Source: Chaenocephalus aceratus (Eukaryota; Chordata; Actinopteri; Perciformes; Channichthyidae). Taken from it: DNA of 64,000 nucleotides. Each line of letters starts with the position of its first letter. The stretch's first letter is position 1. Positions 28,401 to 43,400 of the stretch are shown in pieces. The notes under the pieces are model-generated. The model was given only the letters and a program-made list of their open reading frames with translations. It had not been told where the DNA came from and did no database searches. Position numbers and translations under genes: made by a program. The stretch is from contig CM043801.1 in NCBI GenBank assembly GCA_023974075.1, positions 31,157,990-31,221,989 of the forward strand, given 5' to 3'.

Positions 28401-31400
28401 ATATGATATGAAAACAGAATGGGTACTTCAACTTATTTTAAAATGCCTTTGGGTATTATTTTATCATGTGATGATGTCATAAAAATGGCAAAAATAAACC
28501 GATTATATTTTACGCATAACTTTACTTCATTATCATGCATGCACACAATTACAGTTCAATTCACAAGAAACGATTACAAAATGAGGTCGAGATAGGAGGG
28601 CTAGTTTGCGGCTTTCATTCTCAATGAAAGAATAGACACTGACCCAGACGGCTCCTCCTGTACAGGAAGTGTGAGCTGAGGTCATGTGGCCAAACTAACA
28701 TGAACCCAATCTGTGCAGCTCCGTCAAGTGTACAAAACATTTGATGCCGAGCGAAACCCACGGGAAAAAACATCCTTCGAGTCTTGGCGTCATTTCTCCT
28801 TTTTTCTTCGTCTCTTGCATAGCTTCCCTGTCACACAACACACTGCCTGCGCTACTGCACATCCAATCCTAAAATTGGTTTATGTACAAGTATGCATCTG
28901 CCTGCGGAGGTCACACGCCTTACCGTTGTCTGAAGGCGATGGTTGCTCCCTCTCATCCAGGTCATCAGCAGAAGACATGGTGCCAGTGGACGGCGTCCTC
29001 TGCAGCCGTCGCTTGAAGTCACCTGACCGTACATACACAGGTCATGAATTTGTACATACACACATCCAGTGAGTAATTTAAAAGTACAGTTTAACAACAG
29101 ATTTGCACACGGGCAATATCCCGGTGCGGAGAACAGATTGTGCCGCTACGTGTGCACACGCAGGGTTTTATGTATCAAAGCTTGGCACAGTGCGGCAAAC
29201 CGTTTCAGATGTAGAGGGAAGTGCACTTAGAGAGGAGTAGTGTGTGGGTCTGTTGTACAATGAGGAAGTTACAACAAATATTATACTTAGAATAAATACA
29301 TAATGTGCACCTTCTTTTACTTCTGTTTTGAAATCAGGCTATTTTCAGATTTGTATTACTTTAATAGTTTGGGTGTTTTTCCAAATGTACTCAAATGTTA
29401 CCTTTCTTTGTTGCATGTATTTGTTTATATAAAACCATTTACAAATACCCTAAGACCTTTATATTAATGAAAATAATAGAATCCTCTTACCTGGACTGGC
29501 GGTGGGGGAGTCCATGGACCGGGACTCGCTGCTGCCTCCCGCGCTCTCCGAGTCGCTGCACATCCCGCCCTGGCTGCCCTGACTACCGGAGGCCCAGGCT
29601 CTCAACGTGGCCTGGCTTCTCAGCGCTGCAAGGAAACATAAAGACCACCAGTCACACACGAGCAGAATAAGAGGGAAAAAATAATCCAGCTCAAAAGCAG
29701 CTTCCCGTTTAGTGATATTCTTAGCGTTGGTTTTGGTTATTTCTAGGCAGGTCGCACGTATATTCTGGACTTATGACGCCTAAGCCGCACACAACGGGTT
29801 TCATTTAAGTCCTGAGAACTTTTCCATGACTCAGAACACAGACCATGAAAAGGCTCATAAAAGACACCTGTGAGTTCAGCAACAAGTCATTTTGCAGTTT
29901 GGGAAGCATCCATAATCTAAAATACTGTATATTCATGTCTCAAATGTGATCTCGTCTTGAAGTCTGCCGTTATTCGTAGCAGTTTTGAATTCATAGTGTT
30001 TCCTTGAATTGAAATCAGTATTCACTAAATGAGAGAGTACCTGGTATGTCGGTGCTGCTGTTGGACCTGCGCTCGCTGATCTTCGCAGAGCGGGCACAGT
30101 CCGCCTCGTCTCCGCTCAGCACGTCACCAGAGTAGATGGATGCCTGCGACAGGTTGCCATGGGAGGAATGAGTGCTGCCCACGGACCTTTTGTTGAACAC
30201 AAACCTGGGGAAATAAAGTCAGAATGAAAGGTTACGTGATGAGATTTATATTGTTCCAGAGTCACTAGGACTTGATTTATTACAGTGCGGGGATTTGACA
30301 TGTGACTCAACTTTTACTTCTCCAGGCACTGAGACTTTTGGATTTCAGTTTCTGGCAGATAATCTGTTTTGTCCCCAAGACCCACCCCCCAAGACTCTAA
30401 GCAGCACACTTGGAGCACAGTGTTATAAACAAGCAAGCATTTACTGACATTACATTACCACTTCACAACACACACATGTAGCACCTTTGCCCTATTAAGT
30501 GAGCCACTTCATTTCATTGGAAGAAAACGAGCCCCTTTCTGTCTATGACAAGCTGTTCTGGAGACCCCCCAAGATTTTTTATAATTCCATAGTTGCTACC
30601 AGATGTTAATAAAAAGCCATGAAGTCAAAAAAAGTTCCATTTTATTTGTTATGTGTAACTTCAAAGAATTGTCTGAAATGCTAGTTGTACTAAAACTGAA
30701 AGAGAGGATTAGCCGGTAGACCATTGCAACATATAATGTCACATGAAACACGTCAGTAGCTGCACAATAATTAAAGCACTAAAGCACTAAATTCCCTTTT
30801 TAAGCCACAACGCGTTTTTACAGCAGTGGCAACACTCACTTACAAAATACAATAACATCATCAATCTCACCGTTAACTTATGACTGAGAAAGTGAAGCGT
30901 ATGAGTATATGTGTATGGGAAGCGGATTCTGCTTTCACAATCTAAGTCTTAGGGACAGCACTAACCCCGAGCCAACTCTCACGCTCACAATCTCCCCCAC
31001 TGCCTTCAGCCCGCGCCACAGATATTTCCTGAGGAAGGGCAACAAATTCAACACGCATTCTGTCTCTCCTTGCCTCTCTCTCTCTCGCTTCCTCCCACTC
31101 TGACTCACTGTTACCTTTGCTGAAAGAAGAGATTTTAAAATGAGGTACTTGGAGATGTTTTGAAACACTCTCCTCTAGGATTAAGGTTTCATTCTAAAAA
31201 TCACATTTACTTTCCCCCAGTACGGCCTGCAACAAGCTGCAATGTGAGAATACAAATGGGGTTAGGCATAGCTTAAACACTGAGACCTAATCCCAGAATC
31301 TTAGTGCAAATCCACAGTTCTTGGTACCTGGCATTGTCAGACGAGGTGGAGTCTGAGTGCAGGCGCTCTTTAGGCAGATTTTTGGGCAGGTTCCGGGCGA

Positions 31401-34400
31401 ACTCGGCATAGCATTCACCCGGTTCGTACAACTTGGAGCTCTCACTCAGAGCCTGGTAGTGAGCAGGGAGCGACACCGTCTGCGCCTGCTGCATCTGGAA
31501 CCAGTTCACCGTCACCTGAAGAGAGACGGATTAGTTTGATGAATGACTCATTTAATGAATGATTGGAAGAAAAAGGGAAATAATAATAATATATTTAATT
31601 TATATAGCGCTTCTCATCTGCCAAGACAAATCTTGAAGTGCTTCACAACAAGGGATACTGATACACTTTGAGAGATTAAACAAATAATTGTAATAATAAT
31701 AATAAGAAATCTAAAATAGAGTACAAAAATAAAAGTCGGAGATAGCGATAAATGAGCACTTAAAAAGACACAAAAGGACAAATACAGGCAGACAAACATT
31801 CTTTATAACTGTAGCTTATGTTATTTCAATTTAATATACCGGTAAACAAACAAGTATTTGGTGATAACTTCTAATGCTCGACAGACTTCTAAAATGTCTA
31901 CATTTCTACTAACAATTTTACAAACCACTCCAACTGCAGTAATGTGTACAGTGCATGACAAATGGCCGACTATGTGATTACATAAGATTGGAATGTGTTG
32001 ATTTGCCTATAAATGCCTTCTACTTGGCACATATTTAGAGCTTTTCTATAATCTTAGAAATGTACAAAAAGAGCTGCCAAACCCAAAAAGCAATTACATT
32101 GAAGTGTAAACTTTGCTTTCGGAGCAAGTCATTTGTTCTCGATGTGTAACGCATTGTGCCTGTAAGACATAACAACTACATGTTATTGGCTAATCAACGT
32201 CTCTCTCCGTAACTCGGCTCGTTAGCTTGCTGCGCATCATGTCGTGCCCACTCACAGCTTTGAGTGTGAGGTCACACTGGAAGACCATCTCTCGGATCTG
32301 TGTGAGGAAGGTGCTCTTGGCGTTGGCCAGATCCATCTTCCGGACGCCTGCGTCAGCCATGCAGCTCTGGTACTGATCCTGGGCCTCCTCCGCCTGGTCG
32401 CAACAAAACACACAGAAAGTAGTGAGAATGTGGATGAAATGCTGAATGTCAATAATACGGGTTTCAGGACTATTATGCACTGCTGCAAAGACATTATATT
32501 ATTATTCTCCCCTGCCTACCTTCTGCAGAGCGTCCTCCTCCAGCTTCCTCTTCTTCTCCAGCTGTTTGTTGGCAGCGGTCGCGTGCTCCTCCTGGGAGCG
32601 GTTGGTAGATGTGTGGGCTTTCTGGTACTCCTCTCTCCTCTGGGCCTTCAGCACTCGTGCTTTACGCAACGTTGCCACGGCCTCTTGCTGCCAAACCACA
32701 CGGATAGACCATAATGTGATTAAAATCCGACATGGGGGTTAAGCGGTTATCATAAGCATAGTCAGGCACACCCTTCTGGTTGTTCCACCTCACACGAGGA
32801 GCGACCGTAAACACTGCCAAGAGGGCTCTTTTTCTTTTAACCATCAGAAAAACAAGTGATGATGCAAATTGAAAATCTAGTTGGTGCTTTCGCTGATTTG
32901 ACTTCCGTAAATGGATCTACACTGATATTTATAAATGCAAAAAGGATGATGCGCTTCATTGATTTTGAGCGGATCAAAAACAGTATTAAAACAGGGACAT
33001 GTTACAAACCATTTTCTTTTGCTCCCTCTGCCACTGCTCCTTGATGTCTTTCCTCAACCTGTCGAGGTCATTCTTACGGGCAAGAAGAGGCTGGAAAAAC
33101 AATTCAATGAGGTTCAGGATTTCAAAAGGTATTATTTTGTTCATTTCAAAAGCTTTCAAATATAAAGAAAAGTTAGTTCATGAATTGTATCAGAAATGCT
33201 TGTTTTCTGATCTGAAAGTACTGTTACAGAATATTAGAGTCCCAGCCACTGTGACACAATACAGGGATTTAATGTATGTGCACTCGTGATTTCCATTTCT
33301 CATCGTTACCTGTATGTATTTGTTGGTCTGAAGAGCCATTGCCGTTTGAGTTAGCAGCTGTTTGTATTCAATGTCGTTCTTGAAGGTGGAAACGTAGATG
33401 TCACTGAATGGCATGTAGTCCTTGGAGAAAAAGATAATACAATTCCATATATATAGATTTCAATCAAAGACAAGATAACAATCATATACTGCATACACAT
33501 TATAAATAAAGTAAGTGATTGTCTAAAAATACTATTTTCTTACCTGTTGGCTGGCCAGTGTCTTAGCAGACTCGGCCATTTTGGAAAAACTTTTGGCATA
33601 CTCAATATCTGAAAAAAAGAGATACACAAAACATTAAGGGATTATTTTTGCTTAATCTAATTCCATAATGCTGGATTTAAACAAACAAACATTTCAGACG
33701 CTCATGGTGATGCACAATGATTTACATGACTAAACACAGTGTATTACACACCAGTGGCGAACCGTCAGGGCCTTCAAGGTATTCAGAGAATACTTAGATA
33801 AAACAAACAAAAAAATCGATTTAATTATATAATAAATGTAATAAATGAATAAATGAGAATCCTATCTGTGTTGTTGATCTGTAATATTACAGTGTTACGT
33901 TGATGTGTTTGTCCTTCTCGGACCATGCACTACGCATTTCAGTGGTTTTGTGTTAGAAAAGAAAGCAACCAATCAGATCTTGTTCTGGGTCTCTGCGTAG
34001 AATATCCTTCAACCAAGGTATTCTACATCCTTGATAGGATGCCCTGGCCGTTGCACTGAATGAGAGCGTACGTTTGGACTGACAGTTTGATCAACCAATC
34101 ATATATTGATTTGTAGCCAATGGGCGTATTCTTTCAGAGTTCCCCTCGGTTCCAGGATATTCTAGAAGGCCCGCTAGTTCACTGGCTCGAGACAGAGGAT
34201 CTAGATGAATGCGTCGAAGCAATTAATGCCGTTTTATTGTTTTTAACGTTGAAATGACAAGTGCAACAGGTGAAGATGAAGTTGTTGCGGAATTGTTGGG
34301 AGTACCCTTTTCAAGACGACAATTCAGTGAAAAGACGGACATTATAATGTGGGCATGTAAAATTCTTTGCATATCCTAAATTAAACAAAATGAAAAGTAC

Positions 34401-37400
34401 TGAATAGTTTAAATGGAACAAACAGTAACACATGTTTTCTGCTCAGAGTGACTAAATGGCTGTAAAATCTCACAAACTGTTCTGCCCCTGCTGAACTCAA
34501 TTAAAAGCAAAAAGGCTTATAATGACTCGGGGGACTATTTTAAAAACGCTGTTTCATTCGTGGGTCAAACACAACTTACAGATACCTCTAATGTCTTTTT
34601 AAACTGGACTGCAACACAAGATGGGTGTACATCTTTACTGTTTAGGAGTTATTGCGTTTTCCAAACATATCTAGTATATTCTCCTGATGCAGTAACCCTC
34701 TGTTTTGCAATCCAGAGCTCCACGGTCGACAGTCTCGATGTCTCACCCATGGCCAGCCGTTTCTCCATCCAGGCCAGGAGGTCTTTGATGTACCTGGACC
34801 AGGCCTTGGCGTAGAGTAGAGCAGACTCCACGCCGCTGTCATTATTCAGCAGGGTCAAGTCAACTTCTTCCTCTCGTGAAAGCGGCACCTCTGGACCTAG
34901 AGAGTCAGTAGAGAGAATCGAAACACATGGCATCAAGGAAATTGCCGCGTCTCAGTTCTACTACCCCCAACAGACGTGTGTGGGAGGTAAATGGAAAAAC
35001 ATATTCAGGTTAAAGGTAACAGTGTAGGAGGATGTAAAAGTGCCGGGCATCTTTTCAAATAGCATTATTTTCTTTCTACTGGTTACACTGTGATGCACCT
35101 CTCCCGTCTGATTCAACACAAACCCCATGTGTTTCCCATCCCACACGGAACTACTCCTAAACAGGCAAGGAATGTGAGATATGTGGCCGGAGAGGGGAAA
35201 ACGAGCAGCTAGTATGAAAAAAGCAGCAGAAATAACAGGGGTGGAAGCAGAGGCTTAGGGTGGGTCTACCTCAGGCATTCAAGAGTCCAGCGCCTAAATC
35301 ACTCACTATCACAGCTAACTCACCACCTGACACTCAGGGCGGCCCCGGTCTACAAAGCGATCATTACATGCTTTTTAAAGCAGCCATTAATAGTCATTAC
35401 TTTTCAGGTTTCATTTATTTCATTCTACACCCACGTTGCTCAGAGGGAAATGACGGAATGTGAATAACACTTACCCACAGGGTCATTTTTCTCTGACAAA
35501 TATCCCTCAGGATCCAAAGAGAGATTGTCAAAAGACTGTGAAAGAGACATTTCAGATTATAAGAAGGGAATAGCAGACATACAATCAAAGTAAGACATCA
35601 CAAGCAGCTGGGTGTTCAACACCCCAATTAAGTACAGAAAGCAAGTCTTTGAGGCTTTTTTTTTTTCTTTTTTAATTAAAATGGAGGCGTGGTGCAATTG
35701 CCACTTTAAATGCACCCCTTTGAAAACTGTAATGTTTAAAAACAAAGCTTTAAAAAATAAACTGGTGTGAAAACTGGGAGAGAAAGAAGGTGTCTCACCC
35801 TGCTTCTCCTGGTCTGGGGGGTCCCCAACCCTGAGCCGCCGTCCACATCTCCCATAAGGAAGTCAGAAACTCTGAAGGGAAGATGTGTAGACACATGTCA
35901 AAAGAGCCGTTTGATTGGGGGAGAATTGCAATGTATTCAGCAGTAAAGGGCTTCCAGAAATGCTACTGTGAAGTATGCGGTTTGTTAACTTTGACAAAAG
36001 AGGTTGGCTGAAGTCAGCCGTGCTTTTCTTACACAAAAGTAATAAAAGTCTAGTGGTGTTGAAAAGCTACACAAACATTGTACTCACACATTGCCGAAAG
36101 TGAATGCCAAAGTGTCAATGGATGTGTGTATCTCGCCAAATATAGCCTGCGTGTTTTCTGGGTTCACTTCCTTGAAGTTAATGCCTGTGGAGGGTGATAC
36201 AACACACAATAACATCAGCCAAAACTAAACCGTGTTACAAACCAGCTCATGTTCAATCCTTCAACAAATGTATTAACACGACTAACATTGTATTAAATGC
36301 AGATGAACGCATGCAATTCCTCTCAAAGCAGTTGTTGGTTTTATTCTCGCAATCCTAATTAATAGAGACCTTTTTTATGCGAGTGGCTTGTGTCTGGAGA
36401 GGTTTATCGCCTCTGCAAGGGCTTACGTTTTTTTAAAGTATGTTTTGACATTCTCCTCCACAGCGGACAAAGAGTTTAACCCCCGAGTGGTTACAAAGGG
36501 TCAAGAGTTTCAAAGGAAGCACTATGAAAACAGCTTAAAACCACAAGTAGTAGAGCAGAAGTTGTCATCATAGGACATCGACCTGTACAGTCCATGTCTT
36601 TCGACCACATCAGAAATACCTGCTTCTCAAAAGCTTCAAGAATCTTCAAAGACAGATATTCAAGAAATATTAAAAAAAACAACCCCAAAAGTTCCCTTCC
36701 TTTGTTCAAATGTGTTATAATCCCATATGCCATGTTCCACGATGACCATGCACAGAACTGGTAATTGAATTGCACTCGTTCTTAAATGTAAGACCTATTG
36801 ACAGTCAGGCGTCCACTTGTTTTAGAACCATAAGCTTGAGAAGGTTTGCACAGAGAACAGTTTACGCAGCGAGTTAGCGGAGAGAAATCAGAGGGAGAAG
36901 AGACAGTGAAATCCGACTAAGCCGAGTACTTCCTGCCTGGCCGCAACAGGAAACACTCACACAGCCTGAGATCTGTGACATGTAACACTATATACAACTG
37001 TGACAACTCTTACCTTCTCTCCGTCACCTTGCACCTTCTTTCTAGGAACTGGGAGTAAAAAAAAAAACTCTAGAAAGTTTCCAGTCGGATTTCTAGCTTT
37101 TGTGCTTCCATTTTCTCTTCATTAGAGCAAATTCCATCCATGTCAGTGGTGGGTGGGTGGTTGTAAATATCCAACCTATGACCAAGCATTTAAGGGTCAT
37201 GGCATCCTGGGATGTGGAGGCAACCCTTACAATCCAGGGAGATTCTCCAAGACACCAGAAGAGGGGAGAAGCCGATGTGCAAGCCTCCCTGCAGTGAACC
37301 TCTCTGGCCCTGAATGCTAGCGTACAACTCTGCACCGACTTCTTCCTCAGGACATCCTGTGCGTCTCATAACAATGATTCCAGAGCTCTGCCCCCCTTGT

Positions 37401-40400
37401 CAAGATTGAAATATGGAAACTGCACCATTCGAGTACAGGGGCCATTGTCTTCTGACGGTAGAGCCGTAACTGGGACCTTTAGTGCCGGAAAAATGTCTTT
37501 GATGAGTTAAGAGCATTGTCTTTACGTCTGATAATCCTACCTTGACGTAGCTTAATTTCCCCGGTGTGATATTGGCCGTTACAAACACACTGAAACATTA
37601 TAGATTAATAAGTGAGGACAAATTAAAAGAAAATGTATAGGCAAGGAGAAATCGTTTTTTTATTATGAGTGAACTGCATGTTTTTCTTAGATAGCATAGT
37701 GACAAACACACTGCCTGCCTTTGACACAGAAGTTAGCTTGTACTTGTAGTAAACAAATGTGCTTCAAGCATCTTCCCTAGACAAAGGGGGACAGAGAGCA
37801 GGGAAAGAATTTCAATATGTTGAGGAAGTTGACACTTTTATTGCAGTTCCCTGTAGTTTTTCAGAAGGAGGCGGGGGGACAAGGACGCCGTCACAATGTG
37901 GCTACAAATAGAAACGTGTCCAGGTCTGGTTTGATTCAGTCTGTGAGCAGATCATGTGTTTAATGTAGAGAAGACATAAACAACACGACATGTATATGTA
38001 TTTAAAACTGGTTCGACAACCATATGTTTGGATGGGGAGGGAGGGGGATTTCCCCAGTACATTCTGGCAGCTGCCGAAATGCCCCAGGTGTTTTGAGCAT
38101 CAAAGAGCAACATGAGTGAAGAGGCGACACACTCTGAAGACACTGAGGCCTGTTATCATCCAAACCTTTGAGTCCTCATCTCTGATGTCTCGCTGATTTA
38201 TTCCTCTCTCAGCCCTCCTCTGGCCCGGTGACTGTGGCAGCATTGTGTTCCCCACTGGCCATTAGGTACAGTCCAACCAGGGTGTGTGTTGATGTAAGAC
38301 ACCCCCTTGTGGACAGGCACATTCCCAATTGTCAACAACATATGCAGCTACTGAATGTAAGGCAAGACCAAATGGCTTTTCTTGTAAAATAGGAATAAAG
38401 CGCAAACCGCACGGCCTTAATCTACAGTAGCAGCATTAGTATCAGTTTGAGGGTGTTTTATTTATGCATGTTTTTGTGAGATTTGAGCATACAGTATAAT
38501 AAATACCTAAATACCGCACATTTTGGTAAACCTTGAATATGTCATAATATGTTTGTATTTAGGGATGCAGCAACACAACTGTTTTTTCCTCTCAATAAAA
38601 TATTTAAAGATTTGATTTGAGATCCTTATTGTCTCGCTGCACTGAACTCACTGTAATCATTTTCATGAGCGTTATGATGAGATCAAGGATGGCCATGGCT
38701 ATAATAATAATAATAGATTTATTTTGGGGGGCGCCTTTCAAAACACCCAAGGACACCTTACAGGGTTACAGATTTACAATTTACATTTACAATTTTACCT
38801 TACAAATTAAAACAGTCGATTTAGTGAAGTATCAGCCGGGGTAAGACAAGACAAACAACAGGAAATTGACTACAAAAGGACACAAAAATTACTATATAGT
38901 AATCCTACATTTTCAAACCTTGCCAAGACCAAAGATACGATAGACATCTAGACACGAGCATCAGGGAAGAATGTAGCAACTAAATGAAGATTGAAAAACT
39001 ACATTTTCTTCAAGGCACAAATATTGGATACCAAATCAGTTTGAGGGCTGACACTGATTTCCCATATTGAATTGGTTAAGCAATATTTCTTCCAAGTCTG
39101 GTAGATTTTGTTTACCATAGGCGTTTCACTGGCCTTCGTAGAAACCTTGGTCTTCAAACATGTGCAATAAAAGGTGTTTGAAACGCGTCTTGTTATTAAA
39201 GTTAGTCTCAAAAACACTGGATCTCTTTTGTCTCCTTTCGGCATTCTCCACACCGTCAAAGCACTCGTCGTCAATGAACCGCAGATGCAGACGGGCATTT
39301 TTAAGCATTGTTGAGGAGTAGTTCATAACTCAGATGTAGAGATGAGACAGGTGCGTTGTCAGACACTCTCACACCTCACGAAGCGGGGGAAAGAATGAGG
39401 ACGCGTGGATGCGCTGGACCGACAAGCCGCCTGCCAAAGGGGCCCCGCGGTCGCTGAAATATGGAATGCAAATTACAGTCGACTCCGCTGTAGAGATTCT
39501 TGTGTGCAAGTCAAGGGAAGAGGATCACATTTCTCGCAGAGTGAACTCGTGAGTTGAGATTCCTTTTGTTTGTGTTCATTCGGGAGACAGGAAACGGAGC
39601 TGTTGCTGAAGGAGTATTCTCTTCTCATACTGCGCCCTTTCAGAAACAAAACTCCAAGCCAAGTCTAACTAAGATCAATAAAATAGAACCGCAGGGTATT
39701 TCCCACACTGGTCTGCACGACTTACGCAGGCCTGCACCAGGAATACAACAATCAGACATTGCAGCATCATTCGATTGTTTTTACCTGTGTGTCTGTGTGC
39801 ATGCAGGTGACTTTCACTGACCTTTGACCTTGGCGATGACCGTGCCAGCCGCTCCGAGGATATCCACCGAGTTGAGGGTCTGGTGTTTGCTGATGACGGT
39901 CTTGAGGACGCGAAGTAACTCTGCCAAGCGTTCCTGCACCGCCTCCTGAAGACCTTCTAGACTCTCTGGGGACAAAAGAGACGACGCAGGTTGAAAGGTC
40001 GTAAGGGCAACCGATACGTGACTACCTTCGAAACCCAACTGCCACGCACAGTTTTCAATCAAACAGTTTCATCTATTAGTCAAAACCTCCATCACTCTAC
40101 GTTTTGAGTCACGGGAGGTGAGTGTGCAAAGAATTCCATGCATTCCTTGTGTCTTGGCTGCACGTTGACGTCTTCTGTGTCTGATCCAGATGATTTCCCT
40201 CAAGTCAAACGTGTTGTGTTTTATCTGCGTGCGTGGATGCGACCCCAGGTGAGATCTAGAACACGGTTCTTGTTGAGAGGCAGTGACTAAGGCAGTTGTT
40301 GTGGCATAAAAGTGCGGTGATGCAACTTCTTTCTGCTTCCTCCAGGCGGCGAGTGACACCTTGTTCAGCGGAAGAGGGATGTTTCTATGTAAACAGGTGG

Positions 40401-43400
40401 AACAATGTCACGGTTACGAGAATCTCACACAGGTGGAGTTGATGAATACTCAGAAATGATGACGTGCTCTCTGTTTTTGTGGTCACGAGTGAACTCAAAC
40501 TCAAAGCCACCTTGTATCTGTGCTTCTCTCTCTTTCAAAGTCTTTGAAGTCTTGTTGTGTTTATTTGGTAAACTTTTTACAGCTTATGCAACAGAAAAAA
40601 CACAACATTGGTGCGGTGTCTGTGACGCAGTTTGTAAAACACACTCCAATAAAAAGGGCACTCGTACTAAAGTAGCATGAAGAAATAACGTTTTAAAGAG
40701 TTGACTGAAGTGGCACACATGGTAGCTGTTATGCAGGCATACTTTTCTGCAGCAATCTGCTGACAGTGTGAGCGGAGAAAAAGAAAGTTGAGGAAGATAT
40801 TGCATATTTCTAGCGGTTTCAGAAGATGACACTTGAGGAACAGAATGTACAAAATGCATCCATCGCTTTTCCACGTTCCAAGTCCTTTTGCTACGAAAGG
40901 CACGCGTTTCCTGTAGAACCGCACATTACGGCGAGGAGCATTATACACTTATCTGCATTTATGCGTCTAAATGAATGGCAAGGCAAGTTTATTTATATAG
41001 CACCTTTCAACACAAGGCGCTTTACAAAAGTGAAAGACATTCAGACAAAGGCATTTAAAAACAGTCATTAAAAAGAAAAGATGATAAAAGAAACATTAAA
41101 AGAAAAAATACATGGATAAAAAGTGCAAAAAAATAATAATAATAAAGAAATAGTTTTATTTCGATTACGTTGTTTTCGTAATCGTTGCAAGCCATAATCG
41201 TAATTGCGATTAAAATATGAATAATTGAGCAGCCCTAATTGCTGTATAGATTTCTCTAGAGAATTCAGACCGCACAGCAAACACACTTTTCAAACCAGAC
41301 AATTTAGCTCTTTGGGTTAAATACCGCCAAAAGAAAATGAGTAAATCTTGACGAGTCGGTCTCCTGCTCTGATAAAGGCCAATCAGCTGTTGCTCTGCCA
41401 GTTGGCACCAAGACAAAAGGTGAGTTCATGTCTGTTTTCAAAGTAGCAGGGACTCCGTCTGGAAACAGAAAAGTCATCTGTTTTGTATCAAGGCCACCCC
41501 ACCAGGCAGCAGCAGCACGAGATGAGAGACTGAATTTATTGCAACGTTAAAAAGGCATTGCAGAGGGCGTGAGAATGAGAGTGTGTGTGTGTGTGTGTGT
41601 TGCCCATTTGACTGCTCTCTTATTTAAAAACACTGACTCCATTAGCTGGGGTAAAACATGGTAGAAGAGACATAATCCGCAAAGGAGACGTAAGCCCTTG
41701 CCATCTGTGACACTATTTCACAAGAACCACAGAAGCCACAGACATGAATATAAACGCCAAGCGAGAAGAGACTTTGACAATGGGAACATAACGCATAGAA
41801 GAGTTGAGGATACTCTCTCTCAGTGTCTCTCTCTCTCTTAAAGGACACGAGAGCAACACAAGGGTCTATCTCGCTGATTAGAAGCCAAGCGACCCCCGCC
41901 TCTAGCGCCCCACCCCCCAGGATTAGAGGAAATGCGTCCGGTAATACAGAGAGAGGGGGGGGGGCTCACCTGCCTTCCTGCCCCAAGGCGAGAGGTCCCT
42001 GACCCTGCAACACACACTTTGAGGTTCCCCTCCCTACCGACACTGACAATGGTCCTTCATTAAGCCCCCTCTCCTTCCTCTTATCCTTAGCTCAGTGGCG
42101 TTTGAAGATTTCCCGATCAAAGACATGTGCGGTTCTCCCATTACCGCATGAGAACCGTCCCTAATGAGGTCCACACACACACCTGAGAATGTCCACTTAG
42201 CATGACTAAAAGGTGCTGATATGGAGCAGTTACGTGGGTTAGGATCACCCATTTCCCTTTCCTCTAAAACAAGAAGGGTTTAATTGGACTAATCTGTTCT
42301 TCAGAGAAGTGAAGGGGATTCACATTGTGAGGAAAGGACAATAGCCGTGATGTTGTGGCAACAGAGACAGAAGGACGCCCTGAGCCAATCTGCTGGATTG
42401 GAACAAAGCCACCCAGGGCATTCGTTTCTTGTTTCGGTATTGGCTGTATCTTCTGTGTGTCCTGTCACCTGCTGTCAAACGATCTCCTCGGTGCTGAGCT
42501 AAAGCACTAGTGGCACAAACAAACCAATAGCAGCCAGCCATTTCAATGCATGACATATGGCAGTGTGCGTGAGTGAACGAAGACCGCCCTAATGAGAGCA
42601 GAGCTACTCAAAGAAATCAATCATGCATCGACTCCAGCAACAACTTGCAAAGCATCTCAGGTCCCCCATTGGCCAATAAGCCTGTATTACTCTTTTACAA
42701 ACCAACATATTTGAAGGGATCGATAAGGGAGTCAATAAAGAATACGGTTTTTAAAAGAAATTGATCATGAAATTGAATGAACTACACTTCTAATATATAA
42801 TATAAATGTATCATGCCAAAAATGGTGGTTGCTAAAGTTGAATTAGGATTCAGATTAGAGACGAAGGAAACTATGTCAATACTATACCCAAAACATATAC
42901 AGTATAATATAACTTTGTAAGATTTAAAAAGTTGTGTTCAAAGGTGATAAATAACCTATTACACAAAGTTTAACATAGATTACTTTTTTAAATGAAAGGG
43001 TCTTCATAGCCTAACCTCCCTATTGTACACGAGTAGGTCAGCCCAGTCTGAGCAATTAAGCTACATTGTTCATTCTTCACCCTAAAAACCCAGATTAAAC
43101 ATTCAAACAAAAGAACTGTATCGAGCAATCAAAAAGGGGAATAAAGTTATCAAAACAAGGTCAAACGATGTGCGACAGCTCACCACCATTGTTGCCCTTT
43201 GAATTGTGTGCGAGGATCTTTGCTCAGAGCAGCGTGAGACAGCGGAGAGAAAGCTGGTCAAAATCAGTGGTGAGTGCTTTTGTCACAACAATGGCATCAA
43301 AAGCGCACTGGGAATTTGGAGGCAATTGTGGGGGGCCGTGCCATTGTTTTGGTAGAGATAACAGCACTGAGGCACAGAGCCGGGTTATATTGTTTGAAGG

